Source of the DNA: Spizellomyces sp. 'palustris'
Taxonomy: Eukaryota; Chytridiomycota; Chytridiomycetes; Spizellomycetales; Spizellomycetaceae
Length of the DNA: 64,000 bases
Assembly (NCBI GenBank): GCA_006535965.1
Contig: QEAR01000015.1
Span: 247,726 to 311,725 of the forward strand
Direction: 5' to 3'
Under the pieces are notes generated by a model. It saw nothing but the letters and a program-made list of their open reading frames with translations, was not told the DNA's origin and ran no database searches. A program made the position numbers and the translations under genes. How positions within the stretch are numbered: position 1 is the first letter of the stretch; the number at the start of each line of letters is the position of its first letter. Of this stretch, positions 11,261 to 22,162 are shown one piece after another.

Positions 11261-11860
11261 TCACTCAGCTTTATAGTCCCCACTCTTCCCACCCGTTTTT
11301 TCAACCACGCGTACATCATGTATCCTAATGCCTCTATCTACAGCCTTACACATATCATAAACCGTACAGCATGCAACCGAAACCGCCACGATTGCCTCCA
11401 TTTCCACCCCAGTCTGTCCACGACAGGAGACGGTCGCCGCAACATTGACACATTGATTGTCATCGTCCAAATCTAAACGGACGTCAATGCGAGATAGAGG
11501 CAGTGGGTGACATAGGGGAATCAAGACGCCAGTTTGCTTAGCGGCATGAATTCCCGCAATCTGAGCTACGGTTAAGACGTCCCCCTTCTTGATTGCATTG
11601 GTTTTGACGAGTGAAAAGGCTTCGGCACTCATAAGCACGCGGCCTTTTGCTGTGGCGGTTCGCAAAGTCGCTGTCTTGGAGCTCACGTCCACCATTGTGG
11701 CACGTCCAGATGCATCAGTGTGCGTCAACTTTGATGAAGTAGAGCGATGGCGAATCGGGATCCTAAAACAGCTTTGCGCGAACATAATGGGTGGATATCG
11801 GAGTCCTGGAAGCATAGCAGCCGGTCGACCAACTCTTGTACACGGGATGGCGTCGGCCAT
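11261..11860 (-). CDS. MOCS1B: MoaC domain: cyclic pyranopterin monophosphate synthase (MOCS1B-type cistron)
   Basis: MoaC turns 3',8-cyclo-7,8-dihydro-GTP into cyclic pyranopterin monophosphate, completing the first stage of molybdenum cofactor synthesis in mitochondria. The 199-residue frame opens at ATG 11860. A 44-residue basic leader precedes the domain, which starts with LTHTDASGRATMVDVSSK. Key family motifs are GIHAAKQTGVLIPLCHPLPL, GVEMEAIVAVSVA and TVYDMCKAVDRG, with active-site Lys, His and Asp present. It lies just downstream of the MoaA part on the same strand and seems to share its transcript. The exon containing it begins at 11871 (AG at 11873-11872), 11 bases before the ATG. 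Those bases read in frame with MoaC (GST before the Met), so the same exon can serve a bicistronic or a fused product. Confidence 0.93.
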   Translation of the reverse strand: MADAIPCTRVGRPAAMLPGLRYPPIMFAQSCFRIPIRHRSTSSKLTHTDASGRATMVDVSSKTATLRTATAKGRVLMSAEAFSLVKTNAIKKGDVLTVAQIAGIHAAKQTGVLIPLCHPLPLSRIDVRLDLDDDNQCVNVAATVSCRGQTGVEMEAIVAVSVACCTVYDMCKAVDRGIRIHDVRVVEKTGGKSGDYKAE

Positions 11861-11871
11861 AGTGCTGCCAG

Positions 11872-11976
11872 CTGCGAAGCGGAAGACGGTGTGTTAGTGA
11901 TAATTACACCGCCCGCTGTCACGGGGAAATCGGGTGGAATGCGTAACTTACCTGTTTATACAATTGTTCAACCTCC
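11872..11976 (-). promoter_or_regulatory. MOCS1 splice-choice region: two donors, one acceptor
   Basis: Reading the minus strand, MoaA ends with Gly-Gly codons and TGA at 11970-11968. A strong donor, CAG followed by GTAAGT at 11951-11946, lies 16 bases after that stop. Spliced to AG 11873-11872, it gives a message with MoaA, its stop, and then the MoaC frame. A weaker donor, GTTGAA at 11972-11967, lies inside the last Gly codon. Spliced to the same acceptor, it joins MoaA to MoaC in frame (LIG-A-GST-MoaC) and removes the terminal Gly and stop. Both donors leave phase 1. This is read directly from sequence; use of the weaker site is inference. Confidence 0.65.
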
Positions 11977-13638
11977 AATAAGCGTCATGGGACGATTGGG
12001 CATATTCTTCAACTCGAACATACCTGCATGCTGCTTCTTCTTTCTTTTCACTGCAGATCGGGTGCAGAACATGAGCAACGATTACGCCAGATCTGAGAGA
12101 CTGTGTCATCACTCACCTGCAGCACCAATGACATCCAACAATTTGTCATCTTGCACACCGCTTCTCATAGCGTCACGCAGGTTGACTTCGGCATTACCGA
12201 ATAGACACACCTATGATAAAGAGAGCGCTAAGGAACTGATTCAAGCATATGCAATGGACGTTTGTACTGACCTTCAGATTGCCATCAGCCAATAGCCGTA
12301 GTCGATTACAGGAACCGCAGAAATGCTCACTCATTGAGGTAATGAATCCGATTTTGCCGCTGAAACCGGGCACTGCGTATGCCTACACAAGTGTCTGAGC
12401 GGAAATTTACAGAAAAAATAGTCAGGTAGACGTCCATACTTTTGATGTATCGTTTGCGTCATCAGTAAGTTTGATGACTTCTGGGTATGTTTCTTTGATG
12501 CGCGCCAGCATGTTTTTGTATGAGACGAACTTAGCCTCATTCCATTTGTTACCTGCCAAAGCAAAGAAGGTAAGAATGCATTGTCTAAACAAGCGCTTCA
12601 CACCTCAGCATACCATCAAATGGCATATATTCGATAAAGCGCACATTAATTGGCAAGTCCTTGGTCAGCTCAACAAAGCGCACCACTTCGTCATCGTTTA
12701 CATTTTTGATAACAACTGCATTAAGTTTGACTGCATCAAAGCCGACCGACACAGCGCCCGTGATCGAATCCATAACGTTCTGAAAACCTTTCATCGTTGC
12801 CACTTTTGCGTTAGCAAAATAGCCAGAGCGGTTTAAAAGCACTTCTCTGCTTACCACGTCGTCTAGTCATTAATTCAAACTTGAATACATCCAGCGTATC
12901 CAAGCTAATGTTCAGCTGATCCAAACCGGCCTCTCGGAGAGCAGGAAGCTTTCGCTTCAGTGCCAGTCCATTTGTGGTCATTCCAATGGTCTTCAGCCCG
13001 ATTGACCGTAGATCGTTCAAGCCCGCTGGCGGAAATTCGGTTGTGTTAACATGGTTCTCAACTAACAAAATGAATGGGCTTACCAATGATGTCCATCAGA
13101 TCCTTTCTGATAGTGGGTTCACCGCCTGTCAATCGGATCTTTGTTACACCCTCCGTCACAAAGAGTTTCGCAAGTCTGAGTACTTCTGGAGTGCTCAAGA
13201 TATGATCTTTTGGACTCAAAGGAACACCTTCGGCAGGCATGCAGTATGTGCCTGGTAACGAGATACGTTAGCCATTGAAAACAACTTTTGTATGTGCGTG
13301 CCCTACATCTTAAATTGCATTTTTCAGTCAAGCTTATTCGTAGGTAACTGTGCTGACGCCCGAACGTGTCTGTCAATTGAGGAAAAGGGCGGGTCGCCTC
13401 AATTGCGGCCAGTTTCTCTCTGACATGAAACTTGCGTCGTTCTTGGGTGGCCGGGACAGCTTGCTCGGGCAACGCTGCTGCGGCAGATGCACTGTATGAA
13501 CGTTTGCTAGTAGCCCGGCATTCGGCCGTCAGTAGCCGCTTGAAAGCCAATAACTATCAGCTCGTGGACCATAACCAAACAAGAAGCCCATGAGTGGGAC
13601 CCACACTTTGCCCCACCTACCTTCAACGACAATCTCAT
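11968..13638 (-). CDS. MOCS1A: MoaA domain: GTP 3',8-cyclase (MOCS1A-type cistron)
   Basis: MoaA is a radical SAM enzyme that converts GTP to 3',8-cyclo-7,8-dihydro-GTP in mitochondria. Exon 2 ends and exon 3 begins inside the N-terminal cluster motif, CNLRC then TYC, which splicing rebuilds as Cys-x3-Cys-x2-Cys (donor near 13306, acceptor near 13251). Then come [32 protein letters not shown] and [12 protein letters not shown], all family blocks. The C-terminal 4Fe-4S motif is [17 protein letters not shown] plus VCLFG (Cys-x2-Cys-x13-Cys), also split by an intron. The protein ends PMTLIGG, the Gly-Gly tail needed for activity. No ATG exists in the frame starting near 13550. A six-codon first exon (13638-13621, donor GTAGGT, acceptor AG 13555-13554) gives a basic, Leu/Ser/Ala-rich leader typical of mitochondrial import. 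That first exon is inferred. Confidence 0.92.
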
Positions 13639-14036
13639 GTTCTTGTCTGAAGAGCAAAGTGGAAATGCAACTTCACGACCAAAGCATGCCATCCGATCGC
13701 GTGGCGCAGACCGCGATAACTCATCAAGTGGGGAGATAGGAAGCATCCCCATCAAATAGCCATCAAAGCCGGAAACCTCAAGAATGGATGAGGATATTCA
13801 AGACAGCAAACATTTTGAAACTCCATCTTTCATCTTGTTGACAACAACAACAACAAGTGAAAAGAGCATTGGAAAACGACAACACTATTTTTGAGAATCC
13901 ATGTATTTGCAAGGGACTATTACAGAGACCAGGCCCTATTCTCCACGATCCCTCCAAAACCCCAACAGGTTTAGACCAGCATACTGAAACGCACGTGGAG
14001 CATAGGTACGGATGAGCTGCGAAAGGTAAAAGGAGC
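13639..14036. other. Intergenic, no gene seen
   Basis: The 398 bases separate the inferred MOCS1 start from the eS30 stop, both on the minus strand. A short CAA repeat sits at about 13838-13856. The part next to 13638 should contain the MOCS1 promoter. Nothing else was recognised. Confidence 0.55.
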
Positions 14037-14630
<594 letters not shown>

Positions 14631-15093
14631 CTTTCAATTGACGTAGGACGTGGAATCGGCAGAGGAAGGAAAGAAAAACCCCGTCGTCGTTTTCGCTCGG
14701 CTCCTCAACCACCAGCCGTCGTGGCGAGGAGAGAAAATTGAAATGCCGCGCGCTGATTGGTGGAAATCCCGTGACTTGAACAACCGCTCAGTGACTCATT
14801 TATGGTTCGAGTGTATGGTACATTCAGTTTGGCCAACGGCTGGTTGCCCTTCCTTGTCGAGTCTGTCGCGGGATCGTGTTTCGATTTTGGTGTCGACGAG
14901 AACGGCGGCAAATTGGGACTTTCTCCGTCGTGTGCTGTTCATAGGAAATCCTTCCCCTCCGCCTTAGAGATCCGGTTAAAGGTCAGTATTCAGGTTGCAC
15001 CGTGTTGAAGAGGCATGGAACGGAGAAGACTGACATTTAGTGCTTTGTTAGTCCCATCGTTAGCTACTTTCGCTTCCTTTCCGTCACATAGCT
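14631..15093. other. Divergent promoter region of eS30 and beta'-COP
   Basis: These 463 bases lie between two outward-facing start codons. The frames open here on both strands have no family features. The region must hold a strong ribosomal-protein promoter and the COPB2 promoter. I found no element I could name. Confidence 0.5.
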
Positions 15094-18000
15094 ATGGTAC
15101 GTTTTCCCACTGTACCCAAATATCCATTGGCTGCCATTGACAGTATCGCTTGACTGATACAATTGGTTGTTTTCAACTAGCCTCTCCGTTTGGATATAAA
15201 GGTAGACACAGCCGGCGTTTAATTGGCGTAGGCCGACAAGTCCTTGTGGACCTTTATTTATCACTTCGTCTCAAACCCATAGCGAAAGCTATCAAGTCGA
15301 TCCGACCGAGTAAAGTCAGTCGACTTTCATCCAACGGAACCTTGGCTTCTTGCGGCCCTGTACAACGGTACAGTGTATATATGGAACCATGAGAATCAGG
15401 TACGACCCGCGTCACAGCTTGCGTAGGTCGTATCTCTTCATTAGTGTGACATGCTTGCTCCCCAGAACCTCGTGAAAACCTTTGAAATAACGGACCTTCC
15501 TGGTTAGTTGTCCTATCCTCAAATCGCCGGCGATTTCAATCGCTTATTGAAATTCATCTTGGCTAGTCCGAGCGGCCAGATTCATTGCGCGCAAATCATG
15601 GTTGATTGCTGGTTCCGATGATATGCAAGTTCGGGTCTTCAACTACAACACTCATGAGAAAGTGACGGCATTCGAGGCACATCAAGATTACATCCGCAAC
15701 ATTGCTGTGCATCCAACTCAACCTTACGTGCTGACGTGCTCGGATGATATGTTGATCAAATTGTGGGATTGGGAAAAGGGATGGCGAAATATCATGGTAT
15801 GGTGCGAATGCATGGGGTTTCTGCGTCACATGAAGCTCCTCAACATGCGCGCCTTAGGTATTCGAAGGTCACACACACTATGTTATGCAAGTCAACTTCA
15901 ACCCAAAGGACGGGAATACGTTTGCCAGTGCCTCGCTTGATCGCACAGTCAAGGTACCGTAGAACATGCCATTGATGAAGTCAGAAGCCGAGTCGTCACG
16001 CTGATTTGCATTCTTACAGGTCTGGTCACTTGGATCAAGTGTACCAAATTATACACTAGAAGGTCACGAGAAGGGCGTCAACTGTGTGGATTATTACCAT
16101 GGAGGAGACAAGCCTTATCTTATAACTGGTGCTGATGACAAGTATGAGCATGTGGCGACCGCTCTGCAGACGAGAGCAGTCTCTGATTGCGACTTCCTGT
16201 CTTCTAGGCTTGTCAAGGTTTGGGATTACCAGAACAAGACTTGTGTGCAGACCTTGGAGGGGCATACCCAGAATGTTACCGTCGCTTGCTTTCATCCGGA
16301 ACTTCCCATCATTATTACTGCCAGTGAAGACGGTAAGCTTGTGATTTAGTGATGTCATCACCCGTGGTATCACCCTGATTGAGTTCATTAGGCACCGTAC
16401 GTCTTTGGCATGCCAATACATACCGCCTGGAAAACACCCTCAACTATGGGATGGAACGGGCGTGGGCTGTGGCTTATTCCCGTGGCAGCAACGATGTCGC
16501 CTTTGGATATGACGAGGGGACAATTGCCATCAAGGTGCGTCTCACTACCATCACCGATATGCTTATGCGACGCCGATTGATTGCTAAGGATTCATCTTTA
16601 TGATAGCTTGGGCGGGAAGAGCCAGCAGTGAGCATGGACAATGGAGGAAAGATCATTTGGGCACGTCACAGTGAAATTCTAACGGCGAACGTTAAAGCGA
16701 GTGTGGACGAAAACATAAAGGATGGTGAACGGATCAGCCTTTCAACCAAAGAACTGGGAAGCTGCGAGATCTACCCGCAGATGCTACAACACAGTCCGAA
16801 TGGCCGTTTCGTTGTAGTGTGCGGGGATGGCGAATATATTATCTACACTGCACTGGCATGGCGAAACAAGACCTTTGGAAGCGCCTTGGAGTTTGTTTGG
16901 GCATTGGATTCCAATGAGTGGGTATTGGCGAAATAGTATTGCAGTTGGCACATTCAATTCACCTAGTGGGTTATAGATACGCTATCCGCGAATCCTCGTC
17001 AAAGGTCAAGGTCTTTAAGAACTTCAAGGAAAAGACCGATGTGGTTATCAGACCCACATATAGTGCGGAAGGAATCTACGGCGGAGCGCTGCTCGGTATT
17101 CGTGGTAGCAATTTCTTGAACTTCTATGACTGGGAGACTGGTGTGTGCGTGCGTAGGGTTGATGTGGTTGCACGGAATGTATGTTCTCTTTTGAAGGAAC
17201 TTGCCAACGTCACCCCAGCGCTCTTGTTGACAGCATTACAATTGCAGGTATATTGGTCCGAGTCAGACTTGGTAGCGATTGTCTGTGATGACACGACCTA
17301 CCTACTCAAGTTCAACCGAATTGCATACCAGCAATACGTGGAAAAGCATGGAGCTAACACGGTTGGGGAGGAAGGAATTGAGGAGGCGGTGGAGTTTGTT
17401 ACCGAGATTGCAGAAAGGTTAGTACCTTGCACCGCAATCCCTTGATCGTATGTTGACGCACCTGCGTGTGTAGCGTGAAGACCGGATGTTGGGTTGGCGA
17501 TAGCTTTATATACACGAACTCAGCCAATCGGCTGAACTACCTGGTTGGAGGACAAACGTCTACTCTTGCCCATTTTGACACGACTATGTACGTCCTCGGT
17601 TACATCAACCGAGTGTACCTGTCTGATAAGGACCTCAATGTGTCGAGCTATGCCCTTCCCATCACGCTTATTCAATACCAAACCGCTGTCCTGCGAGGTG
17701 ATTTGGCAACGGCGGATAGCTTACTGCCAAGTGTTCCAGCAGATCAAAGAAATCGGGTAGCCAAGTTTTTGGAGAGCCAGAACATGAAGGAGCAAGCTCT
17801 CGCCGTGACGGCGGACCCAGAGCACCGATTCGATCTTGCTATTCAGCTCCAAAAATTGGATGTAGCTCATGAGGTTGCTCAGTCTCTCGACCAGGCGGAC
17901 AAGTGGAAGGCTGTTGGAGACAAGGCCTTAGAAATGTGGCAATTTGGATTGGCAGAAGAGTGTCTCAAGAACGCAAAGGACTTTGAGGGCTTGTTGCTAA

Positions 18001-18948
18001 TGTACCAGGCAGCAGGAAACAGTCAGGGTCTAGCACAGCTTGCCGAGCTCGCGGTAGAGCAGGGCAAGAACAATATCGCCTTCATGTCATATTTGCTTCG
18101 CGGAGACATTGAGGAATGCATTGACCTCTTGACGTCCACGGATCGTATCCCTGAAGCAGCATTGTTGGCGCGTACCTATATGCCAAGTCAAGTACCCCGG
18201 GTTGTCAATCTTCTGCGCCAGTCTCTCGTGAAGGACAATAAGGCCAAGACTGCGGAAGCTATAGCAGGACCGACTGAAAATGAGGAACTGTTCCCAGACT
18301 TCAAGTATGGTCTGTTTGCTGAGGAGGGGTTCAAACGGCGACGGGAGAAGGGACCAGTGCCAGCGACGGAGTATTTGGAATGGAAGGACAGCTTGGAGTG
18401 GGACGTGGTCGGCCGTGAGTACCGTCTGTCGACACCATCGTTTGACACATACTGATATTGCTGTGTTGAGCAGAACTGAAGGAACGATTCCCTGACGGTC
18501 CACCAGAGTTGCAACCTGAGGTGAATGGAGATAACCGTGGAGGACCTCGTGTTCGATTGAACCTGGAGGAAGGCCCTATTCCTGGTGATGAAGAGGTGTG
18601 CATGATAGTTCTGTGCTCCGAACTTTGGATGCAAATGCCTAACGCGTTGTGAATCACATTCTTCCAGACCAGATCCTTCACCTCTGACGAACGGTTCGAC
18701 GCAATATCCGACAACATGAGCCATATGAGTCTGGAAGTAAACACTACAGGCACGGGGTCACTACGAGTAAGTGGTGATGCACTCAAATCGGCCCACTCTG
18801 AGCAAACATGCTGACTTGTCTTTGTCTGCAGGGAGACCTGGACTTTGATGACCTGGCATCGTTCCCTGATGCCGGAAGTGTTGGAGACCTCAATCCAGAA
18901 GATGAAGATATTGACAAGTTTCTAGCCTCTACATCAGGATCTGTCTAA
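15094..18948 (+). CDS. SEC27: Coatomer subunit beta' (COPB2/Sec27)
   Basis: Beta'-COP is part of the COPI coat for retrograde Golgi-to-ER transport and binds dilysine cargo tails. Exon 1 is only ATG (15094-15096). Exon 2 is 15181-15201 (PLRLDIK) and exon 3 starts at 15283 ([20 protein letters not shown]), together giving the exact family opening. WD40 repeats follow, including [34 protein letters not shown] and [18 protein letters not shown]. The WD-associated domain starts near 16630, and the alpha-solenoid near 17640-18300 includes [20 protein letters not shown]. The acidic C-terminus ends [11 protein letters not shown] after exons at 18664-18765 and from 18832. About 13 exons are inferred. 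It is divergent from eS30. Confidence 0.96.
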
Positions 18949-19068
18949 ATTGTAATATGAAACACCTTATACATTTGTTGCTGCGATGACTGGGAACCTT
19001 TCTTTGCTAGTGCTTTAGGACCGTGCGTGAAATAAATAAATAAATGACAGGAAAGGCACCCCAACGTT

Positions 19069-19619
19069 CTACCATAACCACCATCGTTTACTCCTTTTCT
19101 GTAGCATCTCCTCCCCTTCCCCCTTCCCTGGTTGTCCCGCCTGCATTTTCAGTTTCTCGTCCCTCAACCTCTGCACCTGTTCGGTCAAGTCCTGTATTCC
19201 CGCGTCCTCCCGTAACCGCGTCTCTTCAAAAGTGAGTCGTGTCCAAAGGTATTGAAGGGATACTAGTGTTAGGGAGCTGTACAGTAGGAATGTGCTGATG
19301 GGTGTTCCAAAGCGCTGGGCAAATGTTAAGGATTGGACTTGCTGTGTGGCATATCCTGTCAAATGTCGGAAAGTTGACATCATTTCCATAAACATCGAGC
19401 TGGCAAAATAAAGGAGAATCTACCTCTTATTCCTGTATGGAGTCGTCCTTTTGTTATCCTAAAGCGATCCATCTGTGCCATGTCGAATGTATGGCAATTG
19501 AACATGGTCTCTCCGTCCTGCCCAATTGAAAGTGGCACAGTTCTTGAATGACTCACCCTTGCGATCTCTTCCAACACCGCCAGTCCTAACGGACAATTTG
19601 AACCAAATTCCAAAACCAA
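19069..19619 (-). CDS. OPA3-like protein (5' end unresolved)
   Basis: OPA3 is a mitochondrial protein linked to membrane shape and lipid metabolism. Three exons join in phase: up to 19557, 19517-19424 and 19355-19069. The reconstructed order is PLGLAVLEEIAR, DGETMFNCHTFDMAQ (the family's Cys-x4-5-Ala-Gln block), then a Gly-rich turn. Next comes FAQRFGTPISTFLLYSSL (membrane segment), and finally a charged coiled coil ending in KRWWLW. The single open frame starting at ATG 19395 is probably wrong, since its first residues fall in an intron. The intron 19556-19518 is only 39 nt. No ATG was found upstream of 19619 in frame, so a first exon must lie under or beyond NCE101. The family call rests on block order and is moderate. 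Confidence 0.55.
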
Positions 19620-19621
19620 TT

Positions 19622-19834
19622 ATGTCGACAGCACCCCGACTAGTCCGCTATACATCCTTCATATCGCCCACAATTGACCCCTTCCTGTTCAGTTCAATCG
19701 GGTTTGCGGGCTACCTTATTCATGAGCGAGAAGCGCATCCGGATCCTCAGGAGAAGCTAGGGGCTTTGATTAGGAGGAAGGTGGAGAGGATAAATAACGG
19801 AGTGGGCGAGCGGACAGTGAAGGATGGACAATGA
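19622..19834 (+). CDS. NCE101: NCE101-like small membrane protein
   Basis: NCE101 of yeast is a short single-span membrane protein linked to non-classical export; its function is poorly known. This 70-residue frame starts at ATG 19622. It has RYTSFISPTIDPFLFSSIGF followed by GYLIHERE and LGALIRRK. This matches the family pattern of Asp-Pro, one hydrophobic span, Tyr-x-x-x-Glu-Arg and a basic Leu-rich tail. Upstream in-frame sequence to 19526 lacks an ATG. The start codon lies only a few bases from the 5'-most OPA3-like exon on the opposite strand, so the two genes overlap or share a promoter. Family members are 50-75 residues long, in keeping with this one. Confidence 0.62.
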   Translation: MSTAPRLVRYTSFISPTIDPFLFSSIGFAGYLIHEREAHPDPQEKLGALIRRKVERINNGVGERTVKDGQ

Positions 19835-19869
19835 AGTGGAAATAGTATATGAGAGCGAGGCGAGCCATT
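19835..19869. other. Short spacer
   Basis: A 35-base spacer lies between the NCE101-like stop and the stop of a possible small gene on the minus strand. Nothing was recognised. Confidence 0.4.
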
Positions 19870-20138
19870 TTACTTTGGGGAGGCGCCCTGTAGAGCCTGC
19901 TTCATTCTCTGCGTCACCGTACGATCGAGCCACGACCCAAGATTTCTGAGCAACTGGAACTTGTCGAAGGGGCCTGGACAGTCTTTGGCTGTGAATTCAC
20001 TGCCCGGGTGCTATTGAAGAATGACAATATAGGCGCCATTGGATAGTGATACTTATTTGTAGAGAGTATTTTGCATAAACGATTAGGTCTCACATTTTGG
20101 CGGGGAAGCCATAGTCTAGGAGAGGAGATTAAATACAT
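19870..20138 (-). CDS. Possible two-exon small protein, 61 residues, no family recognised
   Basis: Two exons join in phase 0: 20138-20094 (ATG, 15 codons, donor GTGAGA) and 20010-19870 (acceptor AATAG, 46 codons and TAA). The second exon reads HPGSEFTAKDCPGPFDKF, then NLGSWLDRTVTQRMKQAL. It looks like genuine, mixed-composition protein rather than a shadow, because no gene lies on the other strand here. I do not recognise a family. The size and the single Cys leave open a small mitochondrial or membrane-associated subunit, but that is a guess. It sits in the 516 bp between the NCE101-like and R3HCC1-like genes. The first exon is less certain than the second. Confidence 0.35.
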
Positions 20139-20350
20139 AATCCGAACGTGCAAAGTAAAAGTGATTGGACGGATATCCACGGGCAAAGTGATGCAGAATT
20201 GTAGGGCCTCTGGTCCTCAGAGGTATTCGACAGTTGACGAGAATGACGCACGCCAATCCTGTGGGGCAAACGTATGGCGGGGGCGGCACGAACGGTTCAC
20301 TACCCGTGGACAAGTCAATCGGTGAAGGAAGGCAGTTGAAAACCTGCGCA

Positions 20351-21873
20351 TCACCCATCCCAGGCCGCGGCAACTTCCTTTTCTCTCGCTTCTTTAGCTT
20401 TCCTCTGTTCCTCTCGTTTATCTGTTCAATCCATAGTTTGTCAACACCAAGTTAATTCAACGTTGATTGGGTTGAATTTTCACACCTTTCGCTTCTTGCA
20501 ATTTTTGCTTATCCCTCGCCGCTTCTTCTTCTGTTTTTCGTTTTGAACGGACTCCAAGAGCACCCGCTACGAGACGCCTTGCGACCATATCTGTGTTATA
20601 AGCTCGGTATCAATGGTTGCTATGGCATAAGGGCTAAGACGGCATCATCCAACCTGTCATGATGGGACGGGGCGCTGATTGTCGGTCTAGGGGGATTATA
20701 ACAGAACGGTTAGGAACCCAGTCGCAAAACTAGATTACATAGTATACAAAGCCAGTTCCTTGAAACCCACCAGCTACCGTGTCCTTAGATACCTTTCCAG
20801 TGTAAGGTTTAACCTGAACCACGCGGGTTAGCACATCACGAAATATATTGTGACCCAAAGCTGCCCTTCACACCTTGATAAAGGGATTGCCTAATGCGGC
20901 AGCATAAGCCGCCTTCGCTGTTTGAGCGCCAAAATCTAATGTCAACTATCCCATTGCGTGGGAGAACCTTTGACTCTGTTACCTGTATCAGGATGTTGAA
21001 AAATTATCAAGGCTTGGGTATCGCTAATCCACTTGATCTGAAATCCTCCCCTCGAGTGGCTAAAGTCTTGAAAAATTTCTTCAATATCATGCGTTTTGAA
21101 AGCTGCAGGAAAATCATGCACGTCGAGCACAGTCGTTGGCCCTACGAAAGACAATTAAGCAGACTTCAAACACAGTTATTTGCAAAACATATCCGAACCA
21201 TCTAATGGTTCCAGGTCTTCAACTGTTCCGACAACACGGGTAGTTGATATAGTGTTATCGGTGTCGGGTTGCACCATTACTGGTATGATTTGATCGTCTT
21301 CGTCAAGTCGCTCCCAATCGTCTTCCTCTGAGTCACTATTGGGTTTAGCTGGCTCTCCATGAACACTAGGTGTTGAAGATCCGTCTTGGAGTGATAATTT
21401 GCCTAATTTCTCAGATAATCGTTTCGTGGATTGGGCTGCAGTTTGTCCGCCGCCATTTTCCTTGGCACCATCTATATCATGTTGCCATTGAGGATACACT
21501 CTGGCAGGTGTTGCCCGGTCGCGACCACCCGTTTTCTCCTCGGCATTCTTGTCCCCATCATGACTCGATATGCGAGTAAATTTCCCACGTCCCTTGCGTA
21601 CTGGCGTACTGGAAGGCGTAGAACGCTGCCGTACAGGACTTGACGAACGACTAGACGCTGGTGAATTCTGGAGTTCAGTTTTCATCTCCGTGGCCTGGGG
21701 CGGGAAAGAACGGTAATCAGTAAGCACTGGCACATGCAAGCAACAAATGCATATCGGAATAGGACCTCGGCTGGTACTGCTTCCTGGTTGTTTGGTTCTT
21801 CCAGAGCACCCCGGCGGTGTCGGGGTACGTACAATGCGGCCGCTGCCTTGTGGCCCTTCTTACTCGTCGACAT
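20351..21873 (-). CDS. R3HCC1/R3HCC1L-like protein (coiled-coil C-terminal type)
   Basis: Animal R3HCC1L is reported to bind the exon junction complex; the fungal role is unknown. Start ATG 21873 gives MSTSKKGHKAAAALYVPRHR. A long Ser/Thr/Pro-rich and acidic middle follows (about 21690-21200). An RRM-like block follows, with VLDVHDFPAAFKTHDIEEIF and GGFQIKWISDTQALIIF (21137-21000), then KAAYAAALGNPFIK and VVQVKPYTGK in further small exons. The last two exons encode MVARRLVAGALGVRSKRKT and an Arg/Lys/Glu coiled coil ending AAAWDG. This block order is that of the R3HCC1L C-terminus. No R3H domain is visible. About eight exons are needed. The donor at 21199 (GTTCGG) is weak, though the phase fits. 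The gene is tandem with the next one upstream. Confidence 0.75.
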
Positions 21874-22162
21874 GACTGGCACAGCATACAGCAAGATGAC
21901 AGACAAAACCAAGTAGGCTCTTGCCGGAGACAGAGCTCACAGCCGCGGGGATAACGGGGTATGATCTTGTCTTCCTCCTGCTGTCGGGGAAAGCCGCCCA
22001 GGCCAAGAAGAGTCGATTGTGGTCAGTTCATCACGTGTGCCCATGTCGCCGGGCTAAGCTCAAAGTTGGGGCCATGCAAAGGTAACGACGTGTTGTATGT
22101 ACATTTCTCGCATTTGTTTCTAATATACATGGGAAAACAGACTCGGACATGAATTACAATTC

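Noticed and set aside
19069-19395. Single-exon 108-residue protein starting at ATG 19395
   Set aside because: Its first 13 or so residues lie in an intron of the OPA3-like gene, and splicing to 19355 restores family blocks.
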